Positions 43,744 to 50,555 of a stretch of DNA of 64,000 nucleotides are shown here, piece after piece (position 1 is the stretch's first letter; each line of letters opens with the position of its first letter). Both the position numbers and the translations under genes were made by a program. The notes beneath the pieces were generated by a model that was not told the DNA's origin, searched no databases, and saw only the letters and a program-made list of their open reading frames with translations. The DNA is from JAUIET01 sp039111475 (GTDB lineage Bacteria > Pseudomonadota > Gammaproteobacteria > Pseudomonadales > JAUIET01), in contig JBCCIP010000004.1 in the NCBI GenBank assembly GCA_039111475.1, positions 124,001 through 188,000 of the forward strand, written 5' to 3'.

Positions 43744-44187
43744 ATGAGTGATCGTCAGGAAGAGCTGCGTGACGTTGGTTTAAAGGCGACATTGCCGAGA
43801 ATCAGGATACTGCAGATGCTGGACGAAAAAGGCCAGACAGATCGGCATTTCACGGTTGAGGATCTTTACAAAGAGCTGATGACTACGGGCGACACAATTT
43901 GCCTGCCAACGGTGTACCGTGTTCTGTCGCAGTTCGAGCAAGCTGGGTTGGTGATACGTCATCAGTTTGACTCCAATACAGCGGTGTACGAGCTAGCGAG
44001 CGACGAACACCATGACCATATGATGGATCTAGACAACAATGAAATCATTGAATTCAATGACCCGGTCATTGAAGCTCGGCAGAGAGAAATTGCTGAGGAG
44101 AAGGGCTATACGCTCATTGATCATTCACTGGTGATGTACGTGCAGCGTCGCAAAAAGAAAAAGGTAAAGTCAAGGAGAGCTGGCTAG
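43744..44187 (+). CDS. fur: Ferric uptake regulator Fur, cysteine-poor variant
   Basis: 147 residues from the ATG at 43744 (MSDRQEEL), with GGGAGA upstream; an in-frame codon at 43729 is less likely. Winged helix with recognition region ICLPTVYRVLSQFEQAGLV, the DNA-binding AT-rich contact helix and HHDH at 89-92. The two cysteines of the E. coli CxxC pair after HHDH are Asp95 and Asn98 here (HHDHMMDLDN), so the structural zinc site is absent, and Cys53 is the only cysteine. The basic tail RRKKKKVKSRRAG is long. It may be a second Fur dedicated to the iron-uptake genes around it or the main Fur of the organism. Confidence 0.92.
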   Translation: MSDRQEELRDVGLKATLPRIRILQMLDEKGQTDRHFTVEDLYKELMTTGDTICLPTVYRVLSQFEQAGLVIRHQFDSNTAVYELASDEHHDHMMDLDNNEIIEFNDPVIEARQREIAEEKGYTLIDHSLVMYVQRRKKKKVKSRRAG

Positions 44188-44414
44188 TGTTGGCAGCGCC
44201 TCAAGGACTGCAGCAGCATGCTTTTCAGGATAGCTTTGCAATCGCTATTGGCCGGTCTCAAAGTGCATAAATCGACCTGCCCGCTTTGAATTAGTTTTTC
44301 CAAATAGCGGCGATCTATTTCAAACAGCATGTACTGGGAATCGTTTGTCCCGCCATTTGTAGATGATGTGCAGGGAGGAGTGTTATGGTCGTCTTGAATG
44401 CCGATCTGGTTCAT
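44184..44414 (-). CDS. Small protein of unknown function, divergent from PepSY operon
   Basis: 76 residues. Core MLFEIDRRYLEKLIQSGQVD followed by LCTLRPANSDCKAILKSMLL forms two helices with three cysteines spread over the protein. It converges on fur with a 4-bp overlap at the stops and has a perfect 12-5-12 Fur-type palindrome 40 bp upstream shared with the plus-strand membrane protein gene. That context supports a real iron-controlled gene; no family was recognised. Confidence 0.5.
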   Translation of the reverse strand: MNQIGIQDDHNTPPCTSSTNGGTNDSQYMLFEIDRRYLEKLIQSGQVDLCTLRPANSDCKAILKSMLLQSLRRCQH

Positions 44415-44454
44415 ATCAGTTATTGTGTGTTCAACTCAACAGTCCTGATGAATG

Positions 44455-44483
44455 TTATTGCAAATAATTCCTATTTGCAATAA
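44455..44483. promoter_or_regulatory. Fur box, 12-5-12 palindrome
   Basis: TTATTGCAAATA and TATTTGCAATAA are perfect complements around ATTCC. The core GCAAATAATTCCTATTTGC is a classical Fur site. It serves the divergent small protein (44414) and membrane protein (44587) genes. Confidence 0.85.
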
Positions 44484-44586
44484 ATTATTATTGCCCGACT
44501 ATCTGCGAAAAGATCGGGGCTGACAATATTGTTGGGCTTTTGCGTAGAATTGTCCTGTTCCTTGCTTCCTTGGGGTTAAGTCATTA

Positions 44587-44853
44587 ATGAACAATAAAGC
44601 ATCGCGTGCCTTACTGGCCGGACCATTGGTGCTGTTGAGCTCAATTGCTTTGATGTTGGGAATGGCGCTCTGGTTACCGGCAGGTGCGGCAAATCTAAAT
44701 AATATTGCGTTCCCTCTATTTTTGTTTCCGCTACTCTGGACCGGGCTTTTTTTCTATGCGCTTCTTGATACGAAATTGAAACGAGCGTATATCATTGTTT
44801 GTCTCGTGCTGGTGGCAAATATGGCGATTATTGCCAGCGCATTTATTGCATAG
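44587..44853 (+). CDS. Small membrane protein (DUF3649-like) of the PepSY iron operon
   Basis: 88 residues with three helices: LLAGPLVLLSSIALMLGMAL, NIAFPLFLFPLLWTGLFFYA and AYIIVCLVLVANMAIIASAF. It is the first gene after the Fur box, followed 16 bp later by the PepSY protein and then a DUF3325 protein. Triplets of a DUF3649-like protein, a PepSY membrane protein and a DUF3325 protein are common beside TonB receptors in Fur regulons and are thought to reduce or release iron from siderophores in the periplasm. Family assignment is by position and topology. Confidence 0.72.
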   Translation: MNNKASRALLAGPLVLLSSIALMLGMALWLPAGAANLNNIAFPLFLFPLLWTGLFFYALLDTKLKRAYIIVCLVLVANMAIIASAFIA

Positions 44854-44869
44854 GAATCTGATACACCCC

Positions 44870-46459
44870 ATGTTCCCAATTTCACAGCATACCAATAAGA
44901 CGTTGCTGGCCATTCATGGCTGGTCGGGGATCTCACTGGGCATCTTACTTTATGCAATACTTGTTACCGGCGTCTTAGCGGTTTTTGCAGATGAGATCGG
45001 CGACTGGTCTGCACCCCTGCCAAGCCCGGTGGAACAGGGCTTGCCGGTTAAGCTCAACGATAGCTTGCGGTTGGCGGCAGCAACCGTGGCGCCAGATTAT
45101 CTCACTGACGTTGCCGTTTTCCGCATGAGCGGTGGTCGCGTTTTTTCGTATTTTCATGACCATTTCAAACAGGCAGATAAAACAATAGCCAAAGGCACAG
45201 TTGTGATCTTTGACAATGAAGGCCGCGAAATAAGACGCCGAGATGCCATCGATACGGAAGCTTTCGGCCAAGAGCCAGAAAGCGCGCTTTCTGAGTTTTT
45301 CGTCGACTTGCACGTCCGCTTGCACGTGCCCAACCCTTGGGGATTTTTGCTTACTGGGGTGCTGGGCATGGCCATGATGGTTGCGACCATCAGCGGACTG
45401 GTAATGCATCGACACCTTTTGCGTGAGCTGTTTACTCTGCGAAGAAAAGGTCAGCCTGTGTTAAGTAAGCGTGATTCGCATGCCGCCGCGGCCAGTTGGA
45501 GCCTGCCGTTTTGTTTTTTACTGGCGTTTACGGGCAGCTTTTTCAGTTTTGCTGGGTCGTTTGGTCTACCAGCGCTGGCAATGGTTGCCTTTGGTGGCGA
45601 TATGGAGCGCATGGAAGAAGAAATTCTCGGCGGGTCACCAGAGGGGGATACCAGTGCGTCCCATATGGTTGACGTCGACCTTGTATTGCAAGATGCGCGT
45701 AACAGGTCTGCTGGGGTGCCCACCTTCCTGGAAATCCAGGGCTGGGGACAAGCGAATGCACAGATAGCCATGAATTTATTGCCGCAGAACGATGCATTGA
45801 CTGGACCGGTCTACGTTTACGATGGCGTCAGTGGCGACTTTGTCAGGGAAAAACCAGCGCTGGGTAAAACAGCGTCGGCTGGCGGCTCGCTGGTGTCTTT
45901 AATGGCGCCGCTGCATTTCGGTTTTTTTGCAGGCGTTGCCTCGAAAGCAGTTTGGTTTGCGCTTGGCGCTGCCGTGGCTTATGTCACTTTTACGGGAATG
46001 ACTTTATGGCTAACAAGGCGCCGAATTGGAGATCATTTCAAGCATCTTGAGAAATCTGTGTATTGGGCAGGGTATGGCTTTCCGTGCGCGTTGGCGGCCG
46101 CAAGCCTGGCGTTTTTCGTATCACCGCCAGGCACTGTTCACGATGTTATGATGACGGTATTTCTCGCCACGTTGGCGCTAACACTGGCACAATGCTGGAT
46201 GACCGATGTGCAAAAAATAGCACGCAGAATGTTGGGGCAAACTGGCGCTTTATTGCTGCTGTTACCAGCTATTCGTATGCTTTCGGGTGGGCCTTCTTGG
46301 TTTGACGCAGCGGAGCAAGCATTTTACTCCTTGATTGCCATCGATACGATGATCTTGATTGGAGCGTTAGTCTGCCTGATGCTGTCGTTCAATTCACTGA
46401 AAAGCCAGAAGAGAGAATTCTCACCTGCGGCCTTAGTAAATACCAGTCTCGTCGAATAG
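44870..46459 (+). CDS. PepSY-associated TM helix protein (putative siderophore-iron reductase)
   Basis: 529 residues from the ATG at 44870 (MFPISQHTNKTLLAIHGWSG); the frame is open further upstream but overlaps the previous gene. Helices: GISLGILLYAILVTGVLAVF with HGWSG before it, FLLTGVLGMAMMVATISGLV with MHRHLL after it, LPFCFLLAFTGSFFSFAGSF, and a cluster at the C terminus. Periplasmic PepSY-type regions lie between. Conserved His (HGW, HLHVPNPWG, MHRH, HFGFF) could bind haem, as proposed for this family. It is the middle gene of the small membrane protein-PepSY-DUF3325 set. Confidence 0.85.
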   Translation: MFPISQHTNKTLLAIHGWSGISLGILLYAILVTGVLAVFADEIGDWSAPLPSPVEQGLPVKLNDSLRLAAATVAPDYLTDVAVFRMSGGRVFSYFHDHFKQADKTIAKGTVVIFDNEGREIRRRDAIDTEAFGQEPESALSEFFVDLHVRLHVPNPWGFLLTGVLGMAMMVATISGLVMHRHLLRELFTLRRKGQPVLSKRDSHAAAASWSLPFCFLLAFTGSFFSFAGSFGLPALAMVAFGGDMERMEEEILGGSPEGDTSASHMVDVDLVLQDARNRSAGVPTFLEIQGWGQANAQIAMNLLPQNDALTGPVYVYDGVSGDFVREKPALGKTASAGGSLVSLMAPLHFGFFAGVASKAVWFALGAAVAYVTFTGMTLWLTRRRIGDHFKHLEKSVYWAGYGFPCALAAASLAFFVSPPGTVHDVMMTVFLATLALTLAQCWMTDVQKIARRMLGQTGALLLLLPAIRMLSGGPSWFDAAEQAFYSLIAIDTMILIGALVCLMLSFNSLKSQKREFSPAALVNTSLVE

Positions 46460-46468
46460 GCTTATTTG

Positions 46469-46759
46469 ATGTTTTTAAATACTCTGACTATCAGTGTTTT
46501 GTTCAGCGGTGCACTTATCGTCGCGCTTGCAGTTCATGATCCCAAGCGTTTGAGAAACACAGAGCCGCTTAGCGCATTGAGGCCACATTCCTCTGCCGCC
46601 CGCCGATTACTGGCAATCCTTGCCTTGGCGCCCTTTATCTTCGTATTGACGTTAACAGGTTGGTCTGGCGCTTTAATCTGGTTCGGATCCATTACCGTCG
46701 TTGGTTGGCTTGCTGCCCTGTTCCTGTCGCTTCGATTTAGGCCGGTAAAGCACCATTAG
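46469..46759 (+). CDS. DUF3325 membrane protein
   Basis: 96 residues from the ATG at 46469 (a TTG directly before is also in frame). Helices NTLTISVLFSGALIVALAVH, LLAILALAPFIFVLTLTGWS and WFGSITVVGWLAALFLSL, with an AARRLL turn between the first two as in DUF3325. It follows the PepSY gene by 9 bp. The last 87 bp overlap the 3' end of the sodX frame on the other strand. Confidence 0.8.
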   Translation: MFLNTLTISVLFSGALIVALAVHDPKRLRNTEPLSALRPHSSAARRLLAILALAPFIFVLTLTGWSGALIWFGSITVVGWLAALFLSLRFRPVKHH

Positions 46760-47059
46760 TAGCTGCCCGACTACCGCCTGATACTCATGTGGATAGCGAC
46801 AGTAGCACGAGCGTGTGGTGCGGTTATCTGACCGCAAACGCAAGCCTTTGTTTTCCAGTGCCATGATCCGTTTGATTATGCGTTTCTTGTGCTCCACTTC
46901 AATTACCACGCAGTGTCCCACTTTTAAGTGCTTTCGCTGACGACGCACAGTGAGTACAAGACTGCCAGAAGGCAGCGTGGGCAGCATACTGTTTCCGACA
47001 ATTAGGAACAGCGAAAATCTTGGCATTTGTGTCGCGGAACTGCGGCGCTTACGCCTCAC
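46673..47059 (-). CDS. sodX: Nickel-type superoxide dismutase maturation protease SodX
   Basis: 128 residues from 47059, or 117 from MPRFSLFLIVGNSML at 47026, which is the better fit to the family. S26 signal-peptidase fold: nucleophile Ser in GNSMLPTLPSGS and general-base Lys in RIIKRIMAL. It removes the leader of SodN so that His1 can bind nickel. It overlaps the sodN end by 11 bp. The core ends at GQLLMVLYRPK; the following ~20 hydrophilic residues overlap DUF3325 and are probably dispensable. Confidence 0.9.
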   Translation of the reverse strand: MRRKRRSSATQMPRFSLFLIVGNSMLPTLPSGSLVLTVRRQRKHLKVGHCVVIEVEHKKRIIKRIMALENKGLRLRSDNRTTRSCYCRYPHEYQAVVGQLLMVLYRPKSKRQEQGSKPTNDGNGSEPD

Positions 47060-47540
47060 TCAGAATGGGCTGGATCACCGGTAAATGTGGCTTGTAAGGC
47101 GTCAACACTGTCCGTGTTTCTACGTTTTGGATTTGCCAGTAGATGTATGCAAAGGCATTGACTTTTTCGAGCAATTCAACACCATTGCTTCGCCCATTGT
47201 GCTGCTTGCACGCCGACGCGACTTGCATGATGCCGTGTGTTAATGAGTGCAGTTCTGGGTTACTCTCAAAATGCTCCGCTTTAAAATAGTCGCCCCAAAT
47301 CACTCGAATCTCCGACTTAACCATCGTCGCATGCGTCTCTTTTTGCTGCACAAGTCGGCTCATTTGTGCAACGGCCCGTCCCCAGGACTGTGTGTCGGTA
47401 TCGGTTTGTTCAAGATCCGCTATCTGATCCAGGAATCGCACAACGGATACGGCTGAGTAAATGGCTGCGCTAGGATCATAGATTCCACAGGGTACATCAC
47501 AATGTGCGTGTGCAATGGCTAGAAATTTCAGTAAATTCAT
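47049..47540 (-). CDS. sodN: Nickel superoxide dismutase
   Basis: 163 residues. A 12-residue leader (MNLLKFLAIAHA) precedes the nickel hook HCDVPCGIYDP; after cleavage His1, Cys2 and Cys6 bind nickel, and Tyr9 and Asp3 positions are kept. The rest is the four-helix bundle of NiSOD (KSEIRVIWGDYF, NGVELLEKVNAFAYIYWQ). It converts superoxide to oxygen and peroxide in the cytosol without iron. It follows an 88-residue membrane protein gene by one base and overlaps sodX. The operon is headed by a Fur box at 48891, so it should be induced when iron is scarce. Confidence 0.97.
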   Translation of the reverse strand: MNLLKFLAIAHAHCDVPCGIYDPSAAIYSAVSVVRFLDQIADLEQTDTDTQSWGRAVAQMSRLVQQKETHATMVKSEIRVIWGDYFKAEHFESNPELHSLTHGIMQVASACKQHNGRSNGVELLEKVNAFAYIYWQIQNVETRTVLTPYKPHLPVIQPILSEA

Positions 47541-47541
47541 A

Positions 47542-47808
47542 TCATGTTCTCGCTTTGAATTGCGTCAATCGTTTGCTAAAACGCGGCCAGCGTTGGTGGA
47601 TGAACTCTATGAATGTAGGCAGTGACGCTCTGCGTTCCAGAGCGAGCGTTACGGTAGCGATCAATATACCCAGCATCATTAGAGCGAAACCCACAGCCGC
47701 TAGCGCGGCATCCTGAGCAGGCCCATGGTGAGCATTTGCGGTGCTAACGATCGCACAGAGTGCGCCGCCCGCGGCGGTTAGGCGGAGCCAGCGTGAGCGT
47801 GTGTTCAT
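47542..47808 (-). CDS. Small membrane protein in the NiSOD operon
   Basis: 88 residues from the ATG at 47808, which has AAGGA 7 bases upstream; the frame reaches 47865 without a better start. A signal peptide or first helix (LTAAGGALCAIVSTANA) would leave His-His-Gly at the new N terminus, and a second helix (AALAAVGFALMMLGILIATV) follows, then a basic amphipathic tail. The HHG start could bind a metal such as nickel or copper. It lies between the two NiSOD-type genes and ends one base before sodN. No family recognised. Confidence 0.72.
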   Translation of the reverse strand: MNTRSRWLRLTAAGGALCAIVSTANAHHGPAQDAALAAVGFALMMLGILIATVTLALERRASLPTFIEFIHQRWPRFSKRLTQFKART

Positions 47809-47901
47809 AGTGATTTCCTTGTAATAGGCTGCGTCAAAACAACGCGGCACAGAACGATTCTGCATGATAATTAATGGGGTAATTGAAGGTCGTGCTCGAT
47901 G

Positions 47902-48384
47902 TCAATTTCGTAGCGGTTCGATCAGTAGCGTGCCTGGCGCAAAAGGCGTTAACACCAGGTGTGTTTTGACGTTTCTTTGCCGCCAAAACTCAAGTGCAAA
48001 GGTGTTCATCAACTCGATCAAGCGCGCTGAGTCGGCCCTTAAATGGCTGGCCTGACAGGCAGATGCAGTGGCAAAAATATCTGAAATCAGATTGTGCAGT
48101 CCAATATCCTTAGACTCCTTCGCCCAGCAATGTCGCCAGAAAAAGCTAACTTCGGAGACTACTTTTGCAAGGTGATTCTTCTTTTGTTCTATCAGATGAG
48201 ATCGCTGACCACATGGGTTCTTGCATGGATTCGGCTCTATTGATCGTTCTGGCAGCTCATCCAATGCATCTTGGTCTGCTACCACTGATGCCGCCGCTTG
48301 TAATGCAATACTGGGATTAAATGCGACTATCGGGATATCGCAATGTACCTGGTCAGTTCTGATTTTCAGTATTGTCAAAGTCAA
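47902..48384 (-). CDS. NiSOD-like protein with altered nickel hook
   Basis: 160 residues with a TTG start preceded by AGAGGG. A leader MTLTILKIRTDQV precedes HCDIPIVAFNP, which aligns with HCDVPCGIYDP of SodN. His1 and Cys2 are kept, but Cys6 is Ile, Gly7 is Val and Tyr9 is Phe, so normal nickel binding and SOD activity are not expected. The bundle is otherwise NiSOD-like (LAKVVSEVSFFWRHCW against TMVKSEIRVIWGDYF; LIELMNTFALEFWRQRNVKT against LLEKVNAFAYIYWQIQNVET), and both end in LTPF/YxP. New cysteines appear in NPCKNPCGQR and RHCW. It lies in the same Fur-box operon as sodN and sodX. Not a pseudogene by appearance. Confidence 0.88.
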   Translation of the reverse strand: MTLTILKIRTDQVHCDIPIVAFNPSIALQAAASVVADQDALDELPERSIEPNPCKNPCGQRSHLIEQKKNHLAKVVSEVSFFWRHCWAKESKDIGLHNLISDIFATASACQASHLRADSARLIELMNTFALEFWRQRNVKTHLVLTPFAPGTLLIEPLRN

Positions 48385-48417
48385 TGACGTACCCTCTGCG
48401 CTGAGTGTTTGGGTGGT

Positions 48418-48858
48418 TTAGTGAACTTGGACACTGTGCTGCCAATTCGGGTTGGTTTCGACGCAACAATTGCAGGCCTTACCAATGGTTGCTAAGCACG
48501 CTAGTGTGTTTGTGTCGTCTGGTTGATGCTGCAGCCTGCTGTTCAGAACGTCTTGTGCGTACTTAAGCAATCGCTCTCCACCATTCTCTATTCCGGCAAA
48601 CAACAGTGATCGGCAGAGCGCAAGTGACGAGAGCGTGAAACGTTCAGTGGCTAATGGCGCACTTGGCCACTCATTATTGAGCATGTGTTCTGAGAGCTCC
48701 CACGCGCAACCAAGCTGCACGATGGCGTCTCTTTCGCGCTGCTGTGTCTGGCTTTTTTCGGCCGCGTCCGTCCAAACATTCCAATAACTTTCTGAACGCC
48801 GCAAATCCTCAAACAACCATTCACGGTGCTGAGTGCACAGAAACGACGGTTTCATCAT
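48418..48858 (-). CDS. Fur-box-headed protein of unknown function, Cys-rich C terminus
   Basis: 146 residues from MMKPSFLCTQHREW at 48858, preceded by GGGGA. Helical throughout (LFEDLRRSESYWNVWTDAAE, RFTLSSLALCRSLLFAGIEN, LLKYAQDVLNSRLQHQPDD), with cysteines near the end (ACLATIGKACNCCVE) that could bind a metal or cluster. It is the first gene after the Fur box and 33 bp before the NiSOD-like gene, so it heads the operon with sodN and sodX. No family recognised. Confidence 0.72.
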   Translation of the reverse strand: MMKPSFLCTQHREWLFEDLRRSESYWNVWTDAAEKSQTQQRERDAIVQLGCAWELSEHMLNNEWPSAPLATERFTLSSLALCRSLLFAGIENGGERLLKYAQDVLNSRLQHQPDDTNTLACLATIGKACNCCVETNPNWQHSVQVH

Positions 48859-48890
48859 TCTTATCCCCATTGGTCCGCTAAGGCATTAAG

Positions 48891-48917
48891 TGTAAATGAA
48901 AATCGTTATCATTTACA
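48891..48917. promoter_or_regulatory. Fur box between the NiSOD operon and the second PepSY gene
   Basis: Arms TGTAAATGA and TCATTTACA are perfect complements around AAATCGTTA. The site lies 33 bp from the 48858 start and about 45-70 bp from the PepSY gene on the other strand, so it can repress both. Confidence 0.85.
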
Positions 48918-48960
48918 ATAGCATTAATGAGGATTGGTAGCGAATTATGACGCTGGGAAA

Positions 48961-50463
48961 ATGAGCGGTACTGGTAGAAGCAAGCGAAAAAAATACTATG
49001 CTCTGCACACTTGGCTGGGCTTTCATTTGGCCTTGCTAATGAGTCTTGTGTTGCTGACCGGCACGCTTGCCACGATCTCCAATGAAATCGACTGGCTTAT
49101 CCAAGCCGACATGCGCATTGCACCCGCTGATGGCGAAGTGGCGTGGAAACGCATGGAAACGGCGATTCGACAGCACGCTCCTGGCCATAACTTACTCTCT
49201 GTCAGCTCGATGGGTCATGACTGGATGGCCTATCGAGCACGCCTGACGGACGAGTTCGGTAAACCGTATTTTATGCATGTGAACCAATGGACCGGTGAAG
49301 TAACGGGCACAACCCCGATTCTGACGGTCCAGCGGTTTATTAGAGACTTGCATCGCTATCTTTTTATGCCGAGCGTGATTGGTCTGCCGCTGGTCACGTC
49401 AATGGCATTTGTTCTCGCTGTGTCTCTTTTTACCGGTCTAAAAACTACCCGACAATGGCGCAAAATGGCGACCCGAATACGAACGCATCGCGGGCTGCGG
49501 GTGACAATGGGCGACGCGCACAAAGCAGGCGGCTTATGGGCATCATGGTTTATCGTTTTGATGATTATTACTGGTGTTTGGTATCTGGCGGAGTTTGGGT
49601 CACAGCTCGCAGAAAGCCCATTTGAACCAAGTCGGCCTGGTGTCAATCTTGAGCGCTTCAAAGACCACCCTGTGATCTTGCCAGCGCAGGGAGTGGCGGA
49701 TTTGGTGGCGAGTGCTCAGCGGGCTTATCCGGAGCTGAAGGTCAAACAAGTGTTTATGCCAGGCTCGGCACAGGGCGCTGCAATAGTAACTGGGCGAAAC
49801 AGAGATATTTTAATTCGAGATCGAGCGAACAGAGTATTTCTGAACCCTGTGAACGGCGACGTGATCGAAGTGCAACGAGCCTCCGATTTAGCCTGGACCG
49901 CCTACCTCAATGAGCTTGCGGACCCATTGCACTTTGGCTATTTCGCTGGCTTGACCACCAAGCTCTTATGGTTTGTCTTTGGCATGATCCTCACCAGCCT
50001 CTCCTTTACGGGCGTATGGCTCACATGGAAAAGGCTGGGCAGTCATCAACTGTCCAGGCAACAACTGATGACATTACCTGTCTTGCTTGGCATGTTAGTC
50101 GCGAGTGTTTTTTACTTCGACCGCCTTCTGGGGCCTAATCTGGCTGAATCGGAATTTGATGCAGGAAAAGTCACGCAGGAAGATATTACCGCACAACTTT
50201 TTTTGGCACAGTCCGATAACAGTCAGTTTGATGGTCGTGCTCGTATACGATTGTCGGTACCGTATGGCCGGCCGAACCTAGGCAGCGCGACGCTGCAGCT
50301 TGGTCACGCTGAGCCTGCCGAGCTCAAGGTGCGAGGCGGTATTGGGCACAGTACACGGTTAGACACTGTATTGCCGACTCTGCGTACTTCCACAGCTACT
50401 GATTTGATGTTAACAATGAAAATGCGCAATGGGGCTCAGCTAAAAATGGTGTGGTCGCTGTGA
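48961..50463 (+). CDS. PepSY-domain membrane protein (putative siderophore-iron reductase)
   Basis: 500 residues from MSGTGRSKRKKYYALHTWLG at 48961; a TTG at 48934 with GAGG upstream is an equally possible start. Helices FHLALLMSLVLLTGTLATIS, LPLVTSMAFVLAVSLFTGLK, ASWFIVLMIITGVWYLAEFG, LLWFVFGMILTSLSFTGVWL and LMTLPVLLGMLVASVFYF, with conserved His in LHTWLG, RDLHRYLFMP, DAHKAGGLW and DPLHFGYFAG. This is the PepSY/PiuB-type fold linked to ferric-siderophore reduction. Divergent from the NiSOD operon at a shared Fur box and convergent with a siderophore receptor. Confidence 0.87.
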   Translation: MSGTGRSKRKKYYALHTWLGFHLALLMSLVLLTGTLATISNEIDWLIQADMRIAPADGEVAWKRMETAIRQHAPGHNLLSVSSMGHDWMAYRARLTDEFGKPYFMHVNQWTGEVTGTTPILTVQRFIRDLHRYLFMPSVIGLPLVTSMAFVLAVSLFTGLKTTRQWRKMATRIRTHRGLRVTMGDAHKAGGLWASWFIVLMIITGVWYLAEFGSQLAESPFEPSRPGVNLERFKDHPVILPAQGVADLVASAQRAYPELKVKQVFMPGSAQGAAIVTGRNRDILIRDRANRVFLNPVNGDVIEVQRASDLAWTAYLNELADPLHFGYFAGLTTKLLWFVFGMILTSLSFTGVWLTWKRLGSHQLSRQQLMTLPVLLGMLVASVFYFDRLLGPNLAESEFDAGKVTQEDITAQLFLAQSDNSQFDGRARIRLSVPYGRPNLGSATLQLGHAEPAELKVRGGIGHSTRLDTVLPTLRTSTATDLMLTMKMRNGAQLKMVWSL

Positions 50464-50555
50464 TTTCTGCTTTGTTGGCTGGTGCTCAGTGCACACCACA
50501 ATGCGCTGGATTGGGTGTTTTGCTATTCGCTCAGTGTATTTTGGTTAATGAAACC

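Noticed and set aside
47902..48384. NiSOD-like paralogue as a plain pseudogene
   Set aside because: Frame, start signal, leader, bundle pattern and C terminus are intact; only selected hook positions changed, so it is kept as a gene.
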